Shown one piece after another: positions 11,071-21,599 of a DNA stretch of 64,000 nt. Both the position numbers and the translations under genes were made by a program. This stretch comes from Spirometra erinaceieuropaei (Eukaryota > Platyhelminthes > Cestoda > Diphyllobothriidea > Diphyllobothriidae). The notes below the pieces were generated by a model. It saw nothing but the letters and a program-made list of their open reading frames with translations, had not been told where the DNA came from and did no database searches. Position 1 is the first letter of the stretch; each line of letters begins with the position of its first letter. The stretch lies in NCBI GenBank assembly GCA_902702965.1, contig CACRXP010000065.1, forward strand, positions 1,336,434 through 1,400,433. Reading direction: 5' to 3'.

Positions 11071-11190
11071 TCAACCTTAAAGGGTACGTATGCGGGTCGG
11101 ACAAGACTGGCCTGCATGTGCTATTGTATACGGGATTCAGAACTGACATCATCTGCACGGAATGATACGCCGGATGAGACTATTCGCGTC
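11071..11190 (+). repeat. Dispersed repeat, direct copy of 12720-12835
   Basis: It shares the order CCTTAAAGG / GGGTCGGACAAGACTGGCC / CTGCATGTG / GTATACGGG-TTC / GGATGAGACTATT with 12720-12835. The first copy continues into a frame of 82 codons (11116-11364) rich in Arg/Glu/Pro that I do not recognise. Confidence 0.55.
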
Positions 11191-11734
11191 AAAGAGGCCA
11201 GACGTGAGGAACCCAGACGCGATCGGCCACAGTACGTTTCGAGCCCAGCCGAGGAGACGGCGAATACTGAGGGTTCCGCCGTGAGCGTCGACAGACCGCA
11301 TGAGGTCGAAATACTGGATATGACATCAAGAACCGCGATAATCGTCGCTATGGGGGACGAGTGATAGCAGTGGATAGCAGTGCTTTAGGTTCTCTTATGT
11401 TTATGATCAAAGTAATGGTGTCCCGTCGGCAATCTTATATTCTCAGGCCTTTATTTACGTTGATGAGCTGAAAGGCGTATATTCATTCTCTAAATCTACG
11501 ACCTAACATTGCCTGGAGCAAATTCATCCTGGCTTGCTTGTTTGCTGTTTCAGCGTGAAGCTCAAAATGGCCTGTGGAATTCTCCCTCTGCAAACGCAGT
11601 TACATGTGATTTGAACCTGAATGTCTCCTCCAACCAGTGGTTTTTCAAGGCATGTCTATGATCGAATGTTTCAGGACCGAGGATTGAGGTTAAAACTACA
11701 TCAGTAATCTAGATCTCTCGTTACAGGACGACAG

Positions 11735-12085
11735 AATTACGGCGAAAGTTGCCCAGATTTGTGGTTTTGTTTCTTACAACTTCTATCTTCCTGAAATTAA
11801 ATTATGACATTATCGAATGTTTGTACTTCCCATTCTCGAATATTTTTGCCCATTCTTTGTTTTGATAAACGAGGCTAGTCGTTCTAAAACTAAAAATGTG
11901 CAAAGGCATTTTATTCGAATTCCCTTCAGCGTGGCACATCCAAATACCTCCTACCCAAATAGGTGGCTGCTAACTAACCTCAAATTCCTATGCGTTAAAA
12001 GACTAGAAGCAGGTGTCTGCTTGCATATTTTTGTAATACAATATTCTATGTGGATTCTTAGTTGTTTTATGTAGTCTGTCGGTTT
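11735..12085 (+). pseudogene. Non-LTR retrotransposon (L2/jockey-like): reverse transcriptase thumb region
   Basis: An open stretch carries VLPILEYFCPFF, then KTKNVQRHFIRI, then NTSYPNRWLLTNLKFLCVKRLEA. These are the typical successive blocks after the catalytic DD of CR1/L2/jockey reverse transcriptases. Bases just upstream can be read as AKVAQICGFVSYNFY in another frame. It follows 10125-10740 in order on the same strand, with the palm (GVPQG and DD blocks) missing between them. It is broken and non-functional. Confidence 0.65.
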
Positions 12086-12719
12086 CAGCTGTATAGTTCG
12101 CAAGACAAGTCGGTGAGCAGATGTATGCTTAAGACAAAGTCAACTTATGTCATTACTTTTATATGGAATCCGGCTGAAGTAGAACATGTCAGTTATTAGA
12201 GGAATCGATTACTTGTCATCTCAAAGCACAGGCGGTATGCGGGAATACAGGGTGGGTTGATACGTGTCAGTTTTAGGACAGGGGGAGAGCGGAAGTGAGC
12301 GGAGGGTTTCACGCATTTGGTCGACCTTTGACAACGGTAAGCGCCGAGTTTTTATGGAGCCCTTCTGCGCGCACAAGACCGGCTTTTCTAGCCCGGTGGA
12401 GGCTAACATGTTTGCTAACATGTCATCTTAATACTACCGTAAGAAATTTCGTAACTCCCACCTCATTAAGTTTATCTATAAATAGATAAATAAACATAAA
12501 CCATAAATTGTTTCATCTAGTAACCCCCAAATGGTACTGCCATTGCAGGTAAAATAAATTTTAGAGTGAATTTCCAAACATGTAGGCAGACGTTGTACTG
12601 AGTTCTGCACTTGCTTATAAAGTAGACAGTATGACATAAAACCGGTTAGTAAACAGCAAAAACTCACTTTTTGAAAAAGACGGATTGAATGTAATTTGAT
12701 TAAATTTAAAGGAGAAAAA
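12086..12719. other. No gene recognised
   Basis: The sequence is moderately AT-rich. Short frames on both strands carry no recognised motif. Confidence 0.4.
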
Positions 12720-12835
12720 CCGTCGTTCGCGGAAATGTAAATATGTGGGTTAGACAGGACCGTCCTGCACGTGGTAGTACATAAGGGTTCGAAACAATCA
12801 TAGTCAAGCTATAATTCCTAGACCAGATGAGACTA
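12720..12835 (+). repeat. Dispersed repeat, direct copy of 11071-11190
   Basis: It shares GTGGGTTAGACAGGACCGTCCTGCACGTG and CCAGATGAGACTATTGGC-type blocks with 11071-11190 at moderate divergence. It lies shortly before a CR1-type fragment, so it could be 5' or flanking material of that family. Confidence 0.5.
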
Positions 12836-13039
12836 TTGGCTGCAGATGGGATCATAATATTTTCCGTTGACAACAGAGGTAACCAGTAAAATGCTAGGAC
12901 CGTGAATTAGGGATCATCCACAAACATGTCACAATCACATTCCGATTCCAATACAAATCATCAGTGAACAAGAGAGAGAGGGTCGGACTGAGCACTGAAG
13001 CTCGGGGGACTGCAATCCCCCCTGACAGTCTGCCTTGAT

Positions 13040-13755
13040 TGCGGCTGCACTAAACAGACAAAATAAGGGACGACCGACGATCAAATTCTCGATCCACTCA
13101 AAGTTTGCCTCCGATGTCCATCGAATGGATTCCGAGAAAAAGAAATACAGAAGGATCTTGGCGTTCGGGTGAAAAACACTCTACTGTAGAGCGGCTGAGG
13201 CCGCAACTGTAAGGCTGTACGACATACGGCGGGCATTCAGTTTTCGATAAAGACGGCTTCTCCAATGTCTTTGGCGAGTTTGTAAGGCCGAATCTTAAAT
13301 ATGCTGTCCAGGCCTGGAGGTCCTGAACGCGACAGGATTATAATATACTTGCAAGGCTGCAGAGACGAACCACAAAATTATTAAGGGGTCAAGGTGCACT
13401 GCTATACGAGATCCGCCTAAATAACCTTTTATCTCCTGAGTCATGGGCAGTTGGGCGTAGACTTGATATAAGCTATCAGTATTATGCATGGCTTGCACCG
13501 TGCCTTCCCGTGTAAGGACTTTTCCCACATCGCTACTACAACTTGCTTCCGGAGCATCCTTCCAAACTACACACGTTCCAAGGATAGATTTCACGTAAGA
13601 AAGTATTTTTTCTACAACCATATTGTAAAGCCGTAGAATTATCTGCCTGAAGCGATTGTAGTGCCTCAGTCTGTGATGACATTCAAACGGCACCTTGACA
13701 GACACATGCAGCAGCAGAAAGTGGACAACGTGACTGTGTACCCATAAAGACTAGT
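13040..13755 (+). pseudogene. CR1-like retrotransposon ORF2, 3' fragment
   Basis: After several frameshifts the + strand shows FDKDGFSNVFGEFVRPNLKYAVQAWRS, then LARLQRRTTKLLRGQ, then YEIRLNNLLSPESWAVGRRLD. These are the post-palm blocks of a CR1-type reverse transcriptase. They match, with substitutions, the equivalent part of the longer copy at 17540-17760 (FVRPHLEYGIQAWRP, VQRRATRTV). The fragment is 5'-truncated, the usual fate of non-LTR copies. It is older than the 357-2040 copy judging by its breaks. Confidence 0.65.
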
Positions 13756-15277
13756 AAACTATGTGAATCTAAGTCAATATTCACTTGAAGCTGTCATTTC
13801 TTAACGTTGCTGTTAATTCTTTCAATTTTTATGTGACGAATAGAGGGTTGAAATGCGGGAATCTCTTTACCGCACATACAGTGAACATTGGAGACCTAAA
13901 ATGCTCAAATATCAGTTGAACAGAAAAATTGCTTAAATATGCTACAAAAACACGCATTCCTAAATTTTCTTTCTATAGTTTCCGTAAATTGATCCCCAGA
14001 CGCCAAAAACTTTTCAGGAACAGATAAGCACTCTTCGGCACCCCTCGTTTCTCATTTTCTTCGTAACAGACATAGAAAGTTAATGCGACGGCTCCATGAC
14101 TCTGTCGTAAATCGTAATGTTCTCACGAACGAACGAGTTATATCTCACGAGCCCCTAGCCTTAAATGCAGCAAGGAAATCGGAGCAGTGAATAATATAGA
14201 GGTTTTTGAACGTTAAGAAAACTGACAACAGAATACCACAGCAGAGCACGCTAGCACGGCGGGTTGTACAGGTGTGTCGTTTCTCGTCACATTCAAACAA
14301 GCAATGCGGTCAAAGGAAATGGGACTAAATTGTCAAAGGTAAATTAGTCAGGTACCTCACCACAACTCTTCCACTGGTTTTATATCCGTTCATTTAAGAA
14401 TCACAGAAATTCCCGAAATGGCCTCGAGGATGCGCCGAGTGCGCGACAGGCTAAAAGAAGCATTTGTTCTAGATGATCTGAACCCTATCCAATTCGTCAC
14501 TAGAATCTTCCGTCATCTGTCCTCATTTCGGAGTGGTCACAAAATTCCACCCCTGCTAAACGATAACAAAATCTGTGGCGGTCAAGAATTTGAGATCAAC
14601 TTAAACCACACACAAAAATTCCGTTTCGTCTAACTTCAGAAGTCAGAGAGCTGTGAGAACTAGTTTAGTCTGCACACAGGGCAGGTTGCCGTAAATTGGT
14701 TGTCTGCTTGCGACAGAGATAAGAGTCAGTTCACGGAGAGCATCAGTCGCGGTGAGTTGTTTCCGAGGGAGTGCATATCTTTGTCAGCAGGTGGGGGTGA
14801 CTGGCTGAGTGCTGGTCATGTGATTCGACAGATTGGAGGAGGAATAAGGGGACGCATACGCACAAGGGCTCAAGAGTATCAAGCCAGAGCGTTCGACGCG
14901 CGTGACGCGATGAATATTTGTGAGGACAGCCGAGAGTCACTGCAGGTGGGCCGGTGGTGCCCCAGTTCCAGACGAAGGGAGTGGCGTGTGTCAACGGTTG
15001 TCGCGGCCATCGATATACAAAATGAAGCCGGAGAAAAGGGGGACTGGAGCGGCTGCTGCAAATCTCCCGCATCGATGGCACTGACAAGATGGTGTCGTTT
15101 AAGGAACACTTTTCAAAACACTTTACTACAGAGTCCGAACCAGTTAGATCAGCAGGTCAGAAACAACGGATATTAATGGAACCCATCAGGTAACGGAAGT
15201 GTCCAGAGAAAACGCGTCCGAGATAACGGAGTAATGCTAAAAACAGGGACAAATGCAACCAATAATTCGGCTGGTGC
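13756..15277. other. Unassigned sequence upstream of the CR1-like ORF2
   Basis: A frame of 158 codons (14700-15176, +) immediately precedes the ORF2 start of the next element and could be decayed ORF1 or leader, but no ORF1 motif (CxxC, coiled coil, RPLKVVL) is visible. Nothing else was recognised. Confidence 0.35.
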
Positions 15278-15930
15278 AAAACTCAGGTGCTTGTACACGA
15301 AAGCCCAAAGCCTCATATCGAAACTAGACAAGTTAAAGCTTTGCCTTGCCGAGCTTTCTCTGTAGATGTTTTAGCAATAACCGAGATCTGACAGTCCGGG
15401 AATATTAGCGATAGCGGAATAACCTTGCTTGGATACCAAATTTATCTGAGGGACAGGAAACATCGTCAGGGTGGTGGTACAGTTGTGTATGTAAATGAGG
15501 GCCAGGGAGTGACGGAAAACAGCACGAAGTCTGCGTGCGGCATGGAAGGCTACTGGTTCCCAGTGTCTCGATGTCCTCACTGTCTACCAACCGCCTAGTA
15601 CAGGCCAAATCGCCGACACTCAACAATTGGAGCAGTTGGAGAAATTTTCCATCCGACCTAACATCACGAGCATGGGCGACTTCAGCGCACCAGGAACAAA
15701 CTGGAACACCCTCCAGGGCGTCAGGTCCAAAATCGGCATTCGATTACCGTCTGCTGAACAAAATATTAAAGGCGTCCCTCACACAACATGTAATGTTCCC
15801 CAGGAGAACGCGTGAAGGACTTAGGGCAAACTGCCTGGATCTGGTTTTATCGCAAGCACCAGATAGCATACACGAGATCAACTCCATGCCGCTCCATGAC
15901 CAAAGTGGTCATGTAGTGCTTATATGAGAT
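15278..15930 (+). pseudogene. CR1-like endonuclease (EEP) domain, broken
   Basis: It opens with LRCLYTKAQSLISKLDKLK, the equivalent of LKFLYTNVQSLLSKFDELK in the copy at 357-1026. The LTETW region is destroyed by stops. It resumes with CLDVLTVYQPPS and a MGDFSAPGTNW block, where the usual Asn of GDFN is Ser. Later comes LDLVLSQAPDSIHEI, the end motif. The nuclease would have nicked target DNA. With several stops and the Asn change it is inactive. Confidence 0.7.
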
Positions 15931-16559
15931 TATTAGTTATTTCCCATTTCGCATACTCCAGGCCAAAAAAGACGGAATGCGTGGCGAGGCGACTGCTCTC
16001 AGATGAGGGCGGACTTATCCGGTCTCGACTGGGCTCCTTGTGTACGGGTAATGCCAACGATGACCGGGAGTTGTTCAAGAATGTCCTTCTGCCGCTCATC
16101 AACAACCACTGCCCATTGACTAGTGTAAGACTGGACAAACGCCCTGGGTGGATGAATAGCCACCTTAAGAAAGAAAGAAATCACCAGGAAACACAAATTC
16201 TGGAGAAAACATCGCGTCATTTGGCAAGTCAAATATTTCAACACCTACAAGACACAGAGGAACAAACAGAGAAAAATGATTATAAAAACGCGGCGGGAAT
16301 TCGAGGAGGAATTGCTATAAAAGGTAACGCAGAACTCATAATTACTCTACAGCTACCTCTGACGAAGTACAGGGAACAGGCAGCAAATTCCCTTAATACG
16401 GACTACTGACGGCGTTGAGACTGTTGATAGTAGGGATAAAGCTGCGTATTTTTCAGTCTTTCCAATCAGTCAACACAAACGAGGCAAGGCTCCTTCCTCC
16501 CTCCACAGAAGAACTGCCGATCCCAAGCACCAGTGATATACTCTTCTCAGAAGGCATTG

Positions 16560-18043
16560 CCCGAAGAGAGAGAGAGAGGGAGCCATTGAACGAATCGAAG
16601 TCGCCAGGACCAGACATGATTCCACCCAAGCTTCTCAAGGAACTCGCCTGTGAGTTTTCTGTGACTTTGTCGATGCTCTTTCGAACGTCATTTGATACTG
16701 GAAGACTTTCAATTGATTGGAAGCCGGCGCATATTACTCCGCTATAATAAAGAGGTAGCAAGGCAGCGATGACACACTACAGGTCCATAAGCTTGACATA
16801 CATTCTTTTCAAAGTTATGGAAAGGATCATAAAAAGTGAACTGATGCAATTCCTGGAAGTTCACGGCCTACTATCGAAATGTCAAAATGGGTTCCGAAAA
16901 GGAAAATCCTGCACGACAAACTTGCTGCAATCTCTCCAGAGCTGTACTCAAGCTCTGGACGACAGGCACGCGGTCTACATAGCTTCCATCGACTTCCAGA
17001 AGGCGTTGGACACTGTGTCACACCAGAGAATCTTACATAATCTAAAAAACATGGATCGCTGGCAACTTCCTTAGATGGATCGAAAACTTCCTTTTGGGTC
17101 GACATCAGGTTGTGTGCATCGGTCAGAGGGTGGTGTTCCCCAGGCTTTTGTATTGGGACCCACTTTGTTCCTTATATACGTGGACGATGTCGCAAGCGCT
17201 TTAGACTGCGAAGTAGCAATGTTTTCCGATGACATGAAAATATGGAGTGTAATCCGGGGCCCTGCCGACGAAGACAGACTGCAGGTGAACCTAAATCGGT
17301 TGGAAGAGTGGTTAAAACGTTGGCAGCTGCGGTTCAATACTGACAAATATAGCATACTTCGCCTAGGCGACACAGCCAGATCCGCCAACACAAGAGACTT
17401 CTTTCTGGGCGGTGTAGCTCTACAAGAGGTTGAAGACAAAAGGACCTCGGTGTGCTGACGACGATTTCCCTAAAACCATCCGCCCACTGTTCGAGAGTGG
17501 CAAAAACCTCAATGGCCGTACTGTACGCCATCAAGCGTGCGTTTATGGACTTTGACGAAGATGCTTTCTCAAAGACATTCGGGACATTCGTCCGACCGCA
17601 TTTAGAGTACGGCATACAAGCCTGGAGGCCGTGAGCAATTGAAGATCAAATCTGCCTCGAAAGGGTCCAAAGGAGAGCCACGAGGACGGTTAAGGATCGA
17701 AGTTCATTTACTTATGCAACCCGCCTAGTAAATCTGAACCTCGTTCCTTTGAGTTACAGGCAACTTTGCGGAGATCACTTGTAAGCATTTCGCATTAAAA
17801 AGGGGTTCAATTGCAGCCTGGCCTTCGAGGACTTTTTTGAATTTGCTACCATGACCAACCTCCGAAATCATCCGTAAAAACTGAGCACTTAGCAGGCAAG
17901 GCTGGATGTGCAGAAGTTCTCCCTCTCTGTGCGTGTGGTCAAACCATGGAATGCCCTTCCCACAGATGTTGTGATGTCACCATCGGTACAAAGTGTTAAA
18001 AAGAACCTTGACATATATATGTTCGGAAATGACCAGGAGCGAT
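16560..18043 (+). pseudogene. CR1-like reverse transcriptase, broken in three or more places
   Basis: Recognisable blocks in order are SPGPDMIPPKLLKELA, then YRSISLTYILFKVMERI (16780), then QNGFRKGKSC, then IDFQKALDTVSHQ (motif A), then GGVPQAFVLGPTLFLIYVDD (17126-17188). The catalytic block is read as MFSDDMKIW at about 17220. The last part is EWLKRWQLRFNTDKY. Stops at about 16745, 17072 and 17456 break the frame. The tail resumes with FVRPHLEYGIQAWRP (17585) and ends with PWNALPTDVV and NLDIYMFGN. The catalytic pair is present as FSDD instead of the common FADD. The product would have made cDNA at the nicked target, but this copy is dead. Confidence 0.8.
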
Positions 18044-18261
18044 GAGAGGTCGAGCCCACCCCTTGTAACTCGTTACCATTTTGTCCTGCCGTTATGGGCT
18101 CGTTTGAGCTATTCCAGCAGAGAACATTTTTTTGTATACCATACATTTTCAAAGTTGCAAATAGGGTACTCGAATGCTTTCGCCTATCTCCCTCAATAAA
18201 CTGAACTGACTTCAGAAAAAGGTCACACAGAGAACGGCCTTCGACTTTTTGTTACCAACAT

Positions 18262-18326
18262 CCAATAGCGCAAATGCACGGAGGCCATTGGTGAATTACT
18301 CTAGCGCCGTATACAAATGCTATTGG
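18262..18326 (+). promoter_or_regulatory. Probable core-promoter region with three CCAAT-type boxes
   Basis: CCAAT lies at 18262-18266, and inverted ATTGG boxes lie at 18287-18291 and 18322-18326, all within 100 bases upstream of the first ATGs of the LRR gene. Three boxes in 65 bases is suggestive of an NF-Y-type promoter. No TATA box was seen. Function is inferred from position only. Confidence 0.4.
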
Positions 18327-18383
18327 CCGCTTCGTCTCACCGTTCGTTGTTAAGTCGGTGATGGCGTCTTGGACGCTGCAAAT

Positions 18384-20550
18384 ATGTCGGTAAGCTGTCG
18401 TACCTTCTTCGTTGACGACTTTCTAGCCGTTTCTTTTGTTTCTTCTAGCTTTGCAGGTTTCAGTCGCCTGGGGACTGAAAGTCGTGATAGAACTCAGGGA
18501 CTCCGACACTTTTCTCGACGAATCTTTCCTTAATCGGCACGAAACTTCTGCTTCGGAGCTGACAATTATTTCAAATGACCACATTACCCGTGAAATCGCC
18601 CCAACTGCATTTTCAGGTTATAAGAATCTAAAATCACTCACCGTCCATACACATTTGAAGTCTGTCAACGGAATAAAATGGGAAACGTTGCAGTCCCTCT
18701 CCCACCTTTCACTTTCTGGTTGCAATCTCCGATCACTGCCAACGTTTGGCTTCTTACGTGCTTCAGAAGACCTAACATATCTTAATCTGAGCTCTAATTT
18801 TTTGAGCTTTCTCCCACCTGACCTCGCGACCTCTGTACCAAAGTTGAGGTGGCTGGATATATCTTCAAACTCTTTTGAAGAATTTCCTCACTTTGCGTCA
18901 GCTGGCCAACTTAAATCAGTCAAAGTTGCAAACAATCCTTTTGCTTGTAATAGCATCAATGCTTGGCTATATCAGAAGCTGCCATTTGAAGGGATCGATT
19001 TTCCGCGGTCGTGTCCCGCCCCACCCCAAACGTACTCCGTTGGATTCATACATACTTCCCTAAATCAAACCCTTCTCTCACCGGTCGCTGGAGATTTTCT
19101 CATAAATTGCTCGGTGAACTCTTCTTCACTTCATTGGCGTTTTGCCGTCCAGTCGCCAATCGGGTTTATCCCGGGACCTGGTTGGACCAGTCTCGTTGCA
19201 CAGCCTCACCAAGAGGCAAAATTCTCTTACAAAGTGCAGCCCGTGCAAGCCTCGACAAAAATTGATTTCAAGCAGACCACGCCGACCAGTGCGTCAATGA
19301 GTGTTCAGTACGTGAGAGGGCATCACTTGGGGGATTGGCGCTGCGTCGCACGATCGACGGGCAATGTATACGTGAGTCCCAGCGTTGTGCATGTCTCACC
19401 AATCAGCCAAGTTCATGATATATATATGACTTCTCTCGTCTTTGGATTCATCGTAATGGCGATCGTTCTGTTACTCGCTATATTCATAGGATCTGTACGC
19501 TATCTGAAGGAGACTAAGTGTTTTGCAAGGCCCCAGATGCACAAGTACACCAGTCGCACGCTCATCGGCGTCATTCCAGTGCCTGGTCCTGAAAAAAAGT
19601 TCACAGTTTCTTTCGAAGGCATACAATTAAATCAACGCATTTGTCCACATTGCCTTATGCAGACGCGCTTCTTCTGTGCGCATTGCCAGACAGTCCATTT
19701 CTTTTCGGAGATTGAAGTCGAGGCGTCACCATCCCCGAATGTTCTGACTGATATTGAAGTAGAGCACTCAGCACAGGACCCGACATCAGACAGGCTACCC
19801 CAAAGGAAAACGAGTGTCAGCAAAGAATACCCAGCGGAACCCGGACCGTACCTTGACCCGCTTTTAACTCAGAAAACTCAGCAAACTGATGGGACTGCCG
19901 GTCCTAGTCGTTCTGCCGACGATATCGAGGCAAACGGTGTAACGGTTGGCCTAGATGGGTTTGCCGTAGAAATTCAAGATAGTTTAAGGGCCTCTTGTCA
20001 AGGCGACAACTCTAACTACCCGACGGGGGCCAAAGTAAAGTGCTCATATGATTTTCCCACGGAATACTGCCACTGTTGTCATCAGGCGCACAATTTTACG
20101 ACTATAGAAGAGGAGACAGTTGAAAAATCCATGCGTGATGTCAAACTCATTGTTCCTGACGAACAGGTGGCCAAGGAATACACCGAAGCACTACAGGAAC
20201 TCAAAGACGCAGCAATCGCAAATGATGCACTCACTTTCCGTGAACGGCTGGAGGACTTTCGAGAAAAGCTCCGTCATGATGTGGGTGCTGGTGTACGCGT
20301 TGCACGCAGCGAACTAGTCACCTTGCGCACGAGGTCGGCCAGGAGTGTAGCTTTTCTGCGAAATCAAAGCACTGTGGCCGCACAAAGAGTCAAGGCGGGT
20401 CTTTCCCAGGTCAAGGATGGGATGCGAAGTGTGGCCGAACTCTGCGGCGTTGGAGGATCCATCGGACAATCAATTTCCATCATAAGCATTTCGAAGGACG
20501 AGGATACTCAAACTTCGAAGGAACGTTGTTTTTCAGAGTTCCATTTCTAG
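18384..20550 (+). CDS. Leucine-rich-repeat / Ig-like single-pass membrane protein
   Basis: The main exon is open to the TAG at 20548-20550. It has no upstream ATG in frame and begins after pyrimidine tracts with AG at 18448 and 18456. The best model is a short first exon with ATG at 18384 and donor TCG|GTAAGC (intron from 18390) joined to 18457, which keeps frame. Domains in order: about four LRRs (18620-18930; LxxLxLSxN with LNLSSNFLSFLP and LDISSNSFEEFP), an LRR C-terminal cap ending SCPAPP (19009-19026), and an Ig-like domain with INCSV...LHWRF...GDWRC (19096-19356). A membrane helix follows at 19430-19505, then a cytoplasmic tail of about 340 residues. The tail holds CPHC...CAHC (19642-19690), a second YCHCCHQAH cluster (20065-20091) and a helical, charged C-terminus. 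LRR-Ig membrane proteins usually act in adhesion or receptor signalling; the ligand is unknown. No recognised kinase, TIR or PDZ-binding end is seen. The predicted signal peptide is weak, so the 5' end may be incomplete. Confidence 0.8.
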
Positions 20551-20770
20551 TTTATTGAAACAGAACCTGCTTCTGTTCCTGTCAGTCTTTCATTCAGAAC
20601 TCTTTCCTCTGCGCTGTCCCGGGAAGCCTGCCCAAACTGACACGAGGTGTCAGGGACTGCCAGCGCCGTATGAGCACCGAAAGGCGTGCCGGCATTCGGA
20701 CGAATTTTTTAGTAAGTTATTCAGCTGTAATCACGGAATATTCTGACCGCGATTTTGCTGTTTAACTCAA

Positions 20771-20776
20771 AGTAAA
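20771..20776 (+). terminator. Possible variant poly(A) signal AGTAAA of the LRR gene
   Basis: AGTAAA lies 221 bases after the LRR stop. No canonical AATAAA was found on the + strand in this interval. It is a weak assignment. Confidence 0.25.
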
Positions 20777-20863
20777 ATGACTGAAGTTTTTAATTTCATT
20801 TACAACTTTTGTTTTTCTTTGGATCTACCAATAATTCACAAAATCGGTATTGATACAAAGGTT

Positions 20864-20869
20864 TTTATT
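20864..20869 (-). terminator. Poly(A) signal AATAAA of the helicase gene
   Basis: A canonical AATAAA on the - strand (TTTATT on +) lies 26 bases downstream of the TAA stop of the helicase-like gene, a close but typical spacing for compact flatworm 3' UTRs. Confidence 0.6.
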
Positions 20870-20894
20870 CTGAGTAATCGATAGGTCATAGTAG

Positions 20895-21488
20895 TTAAAA
20901 GTTTCGGCGACCAAAGCCACCTCTGGGTTGGAATCTGCCGCTCTGCCTGAAATGTTGATTAAACGAAGAATCACTGCTTGCCGCTTCTGATCCATTTGGG
21001 CGTTCTGTTTTTATATGAGTTAGAACGGGTGGTTCACTGGTGAACAGGTCGACAATGATCTGCAGGAGTCGGCCTTCTATGGTCTGTTGGTCCCAGTCTG
21101 TGGGGCCGGGCCTTCGGATTTTGCAATCCAGCAGCTTATCGATACACTTCTTGAGACTCTGAAGGGCAGAAAACATGTAGGCATCATGCAAGACAATGTT
21201 GTGGATAGTTGAAAACCAAAGCTTATGGAAATGAACTAGTCTGAGCAGCGTTTGTAAACAGGCAGGCGAAGTGAGGTGAGGGATTAGGTTATCACCGCAC
21301 GGAAAGCGAACTTCACTAAATGGGCGGGACTATCTTAGCTGAAAAAATCTAGTGCTGGAAACTTACTTTCATTAGTTCGGCAAGCCGGTGAGAAGATTTG
21401 AACCTAATCCAGTCGTCAAGAATAAGGACCTCTTCGTCTCCAACCTTAAGAGTAGAAAACCGAGAGTTAGATGTGGCACCAACCGAAC
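20895..21488 (-). CDS. DExH-box RNA helicase, DHX36-like, last two exons
   Basis: The penultimate exon is 21367-21488 and the last exon is 21158-20895, separated by a 208-base intron. The intron has a perfect donor (AAA|GTAAGT) and a pyrimidine-rich acceptor (CTGCCCTTCAG|AGT), and frame is kept in phase 0. Spliced, the protein reads DEEVLILDDWIRF...RLAELMK joined to SLKKCIDKLLDCKI and PGPTDW. As I recall it, this parallels the C-terminal OB-fold end of DHX36 (DEWIVFQSP..., ELRKELDILLQEKI, HPVDW). It then ends in a Gly/Arg-rich tail (RFQPRGGFGRRNF). DHX36-type enzymes unwind G-quadruplex and structured RNA or DNA. The open frame extends upstream to about 21600, but the acceptor at 21488 fits the family better. 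Earlier exons (helicase core) were not found in the window up to 25650, so they lie beyond long introns or could not be recognised. It is convergent with the LRR gene, with 344 bases between stops. Confidence 0.6.
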
Positions 21489-21599
21489 CTGGAAAACTGC
21501 ATAAGCACCGAGTGAGGACGCAGGTGTATCCCAGGGGGCCGTGACAAGTGTGAGACGTTGGATTTCGCAGGTTGATTGATCATCACATGTCGAACAACA

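Larger units (their letters stand above)
15278..18200 (+). mobile_element. CR1-like non-LTR retrotransposon, ORF2 pseudogene with 3' UTR
   Basis: The copy runs from endonuclease (15278-15930) through linker and reverse transcriptase (about 16560-17640) to the C-terminal tail, ending near 18043, followed by about 150 bases of 3' UTR with AATAAA near 18195. All domains are in order on one strand, interrupted by frameshifts and stops. Its endonuclease is clearly related to the lighter-damaged copy at 357-1026. Its 3' end lies only about 60-160 bases upstream of the CCAAT boxes and start of the LRR gene, so it forms the distal promoter side of that gene. Confidence 0.8.

Noticed and set aside
14700..15176. 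ORF1 of the CR1-like element at 15278
   Set aside because: Position fits, but none of the CxxC, coiled-coil or C-terminal blocks seen in the ORF1 at 965-1933 is present.
20895..21345. Single-exon reading of the helicase-like frame through 21159-21345
   Set aside because: The extra residues do not fit the family, while a perfect donor at 21361-21366 and acceptor at 21159-21160 give the expected continuous C-terminal pattern.
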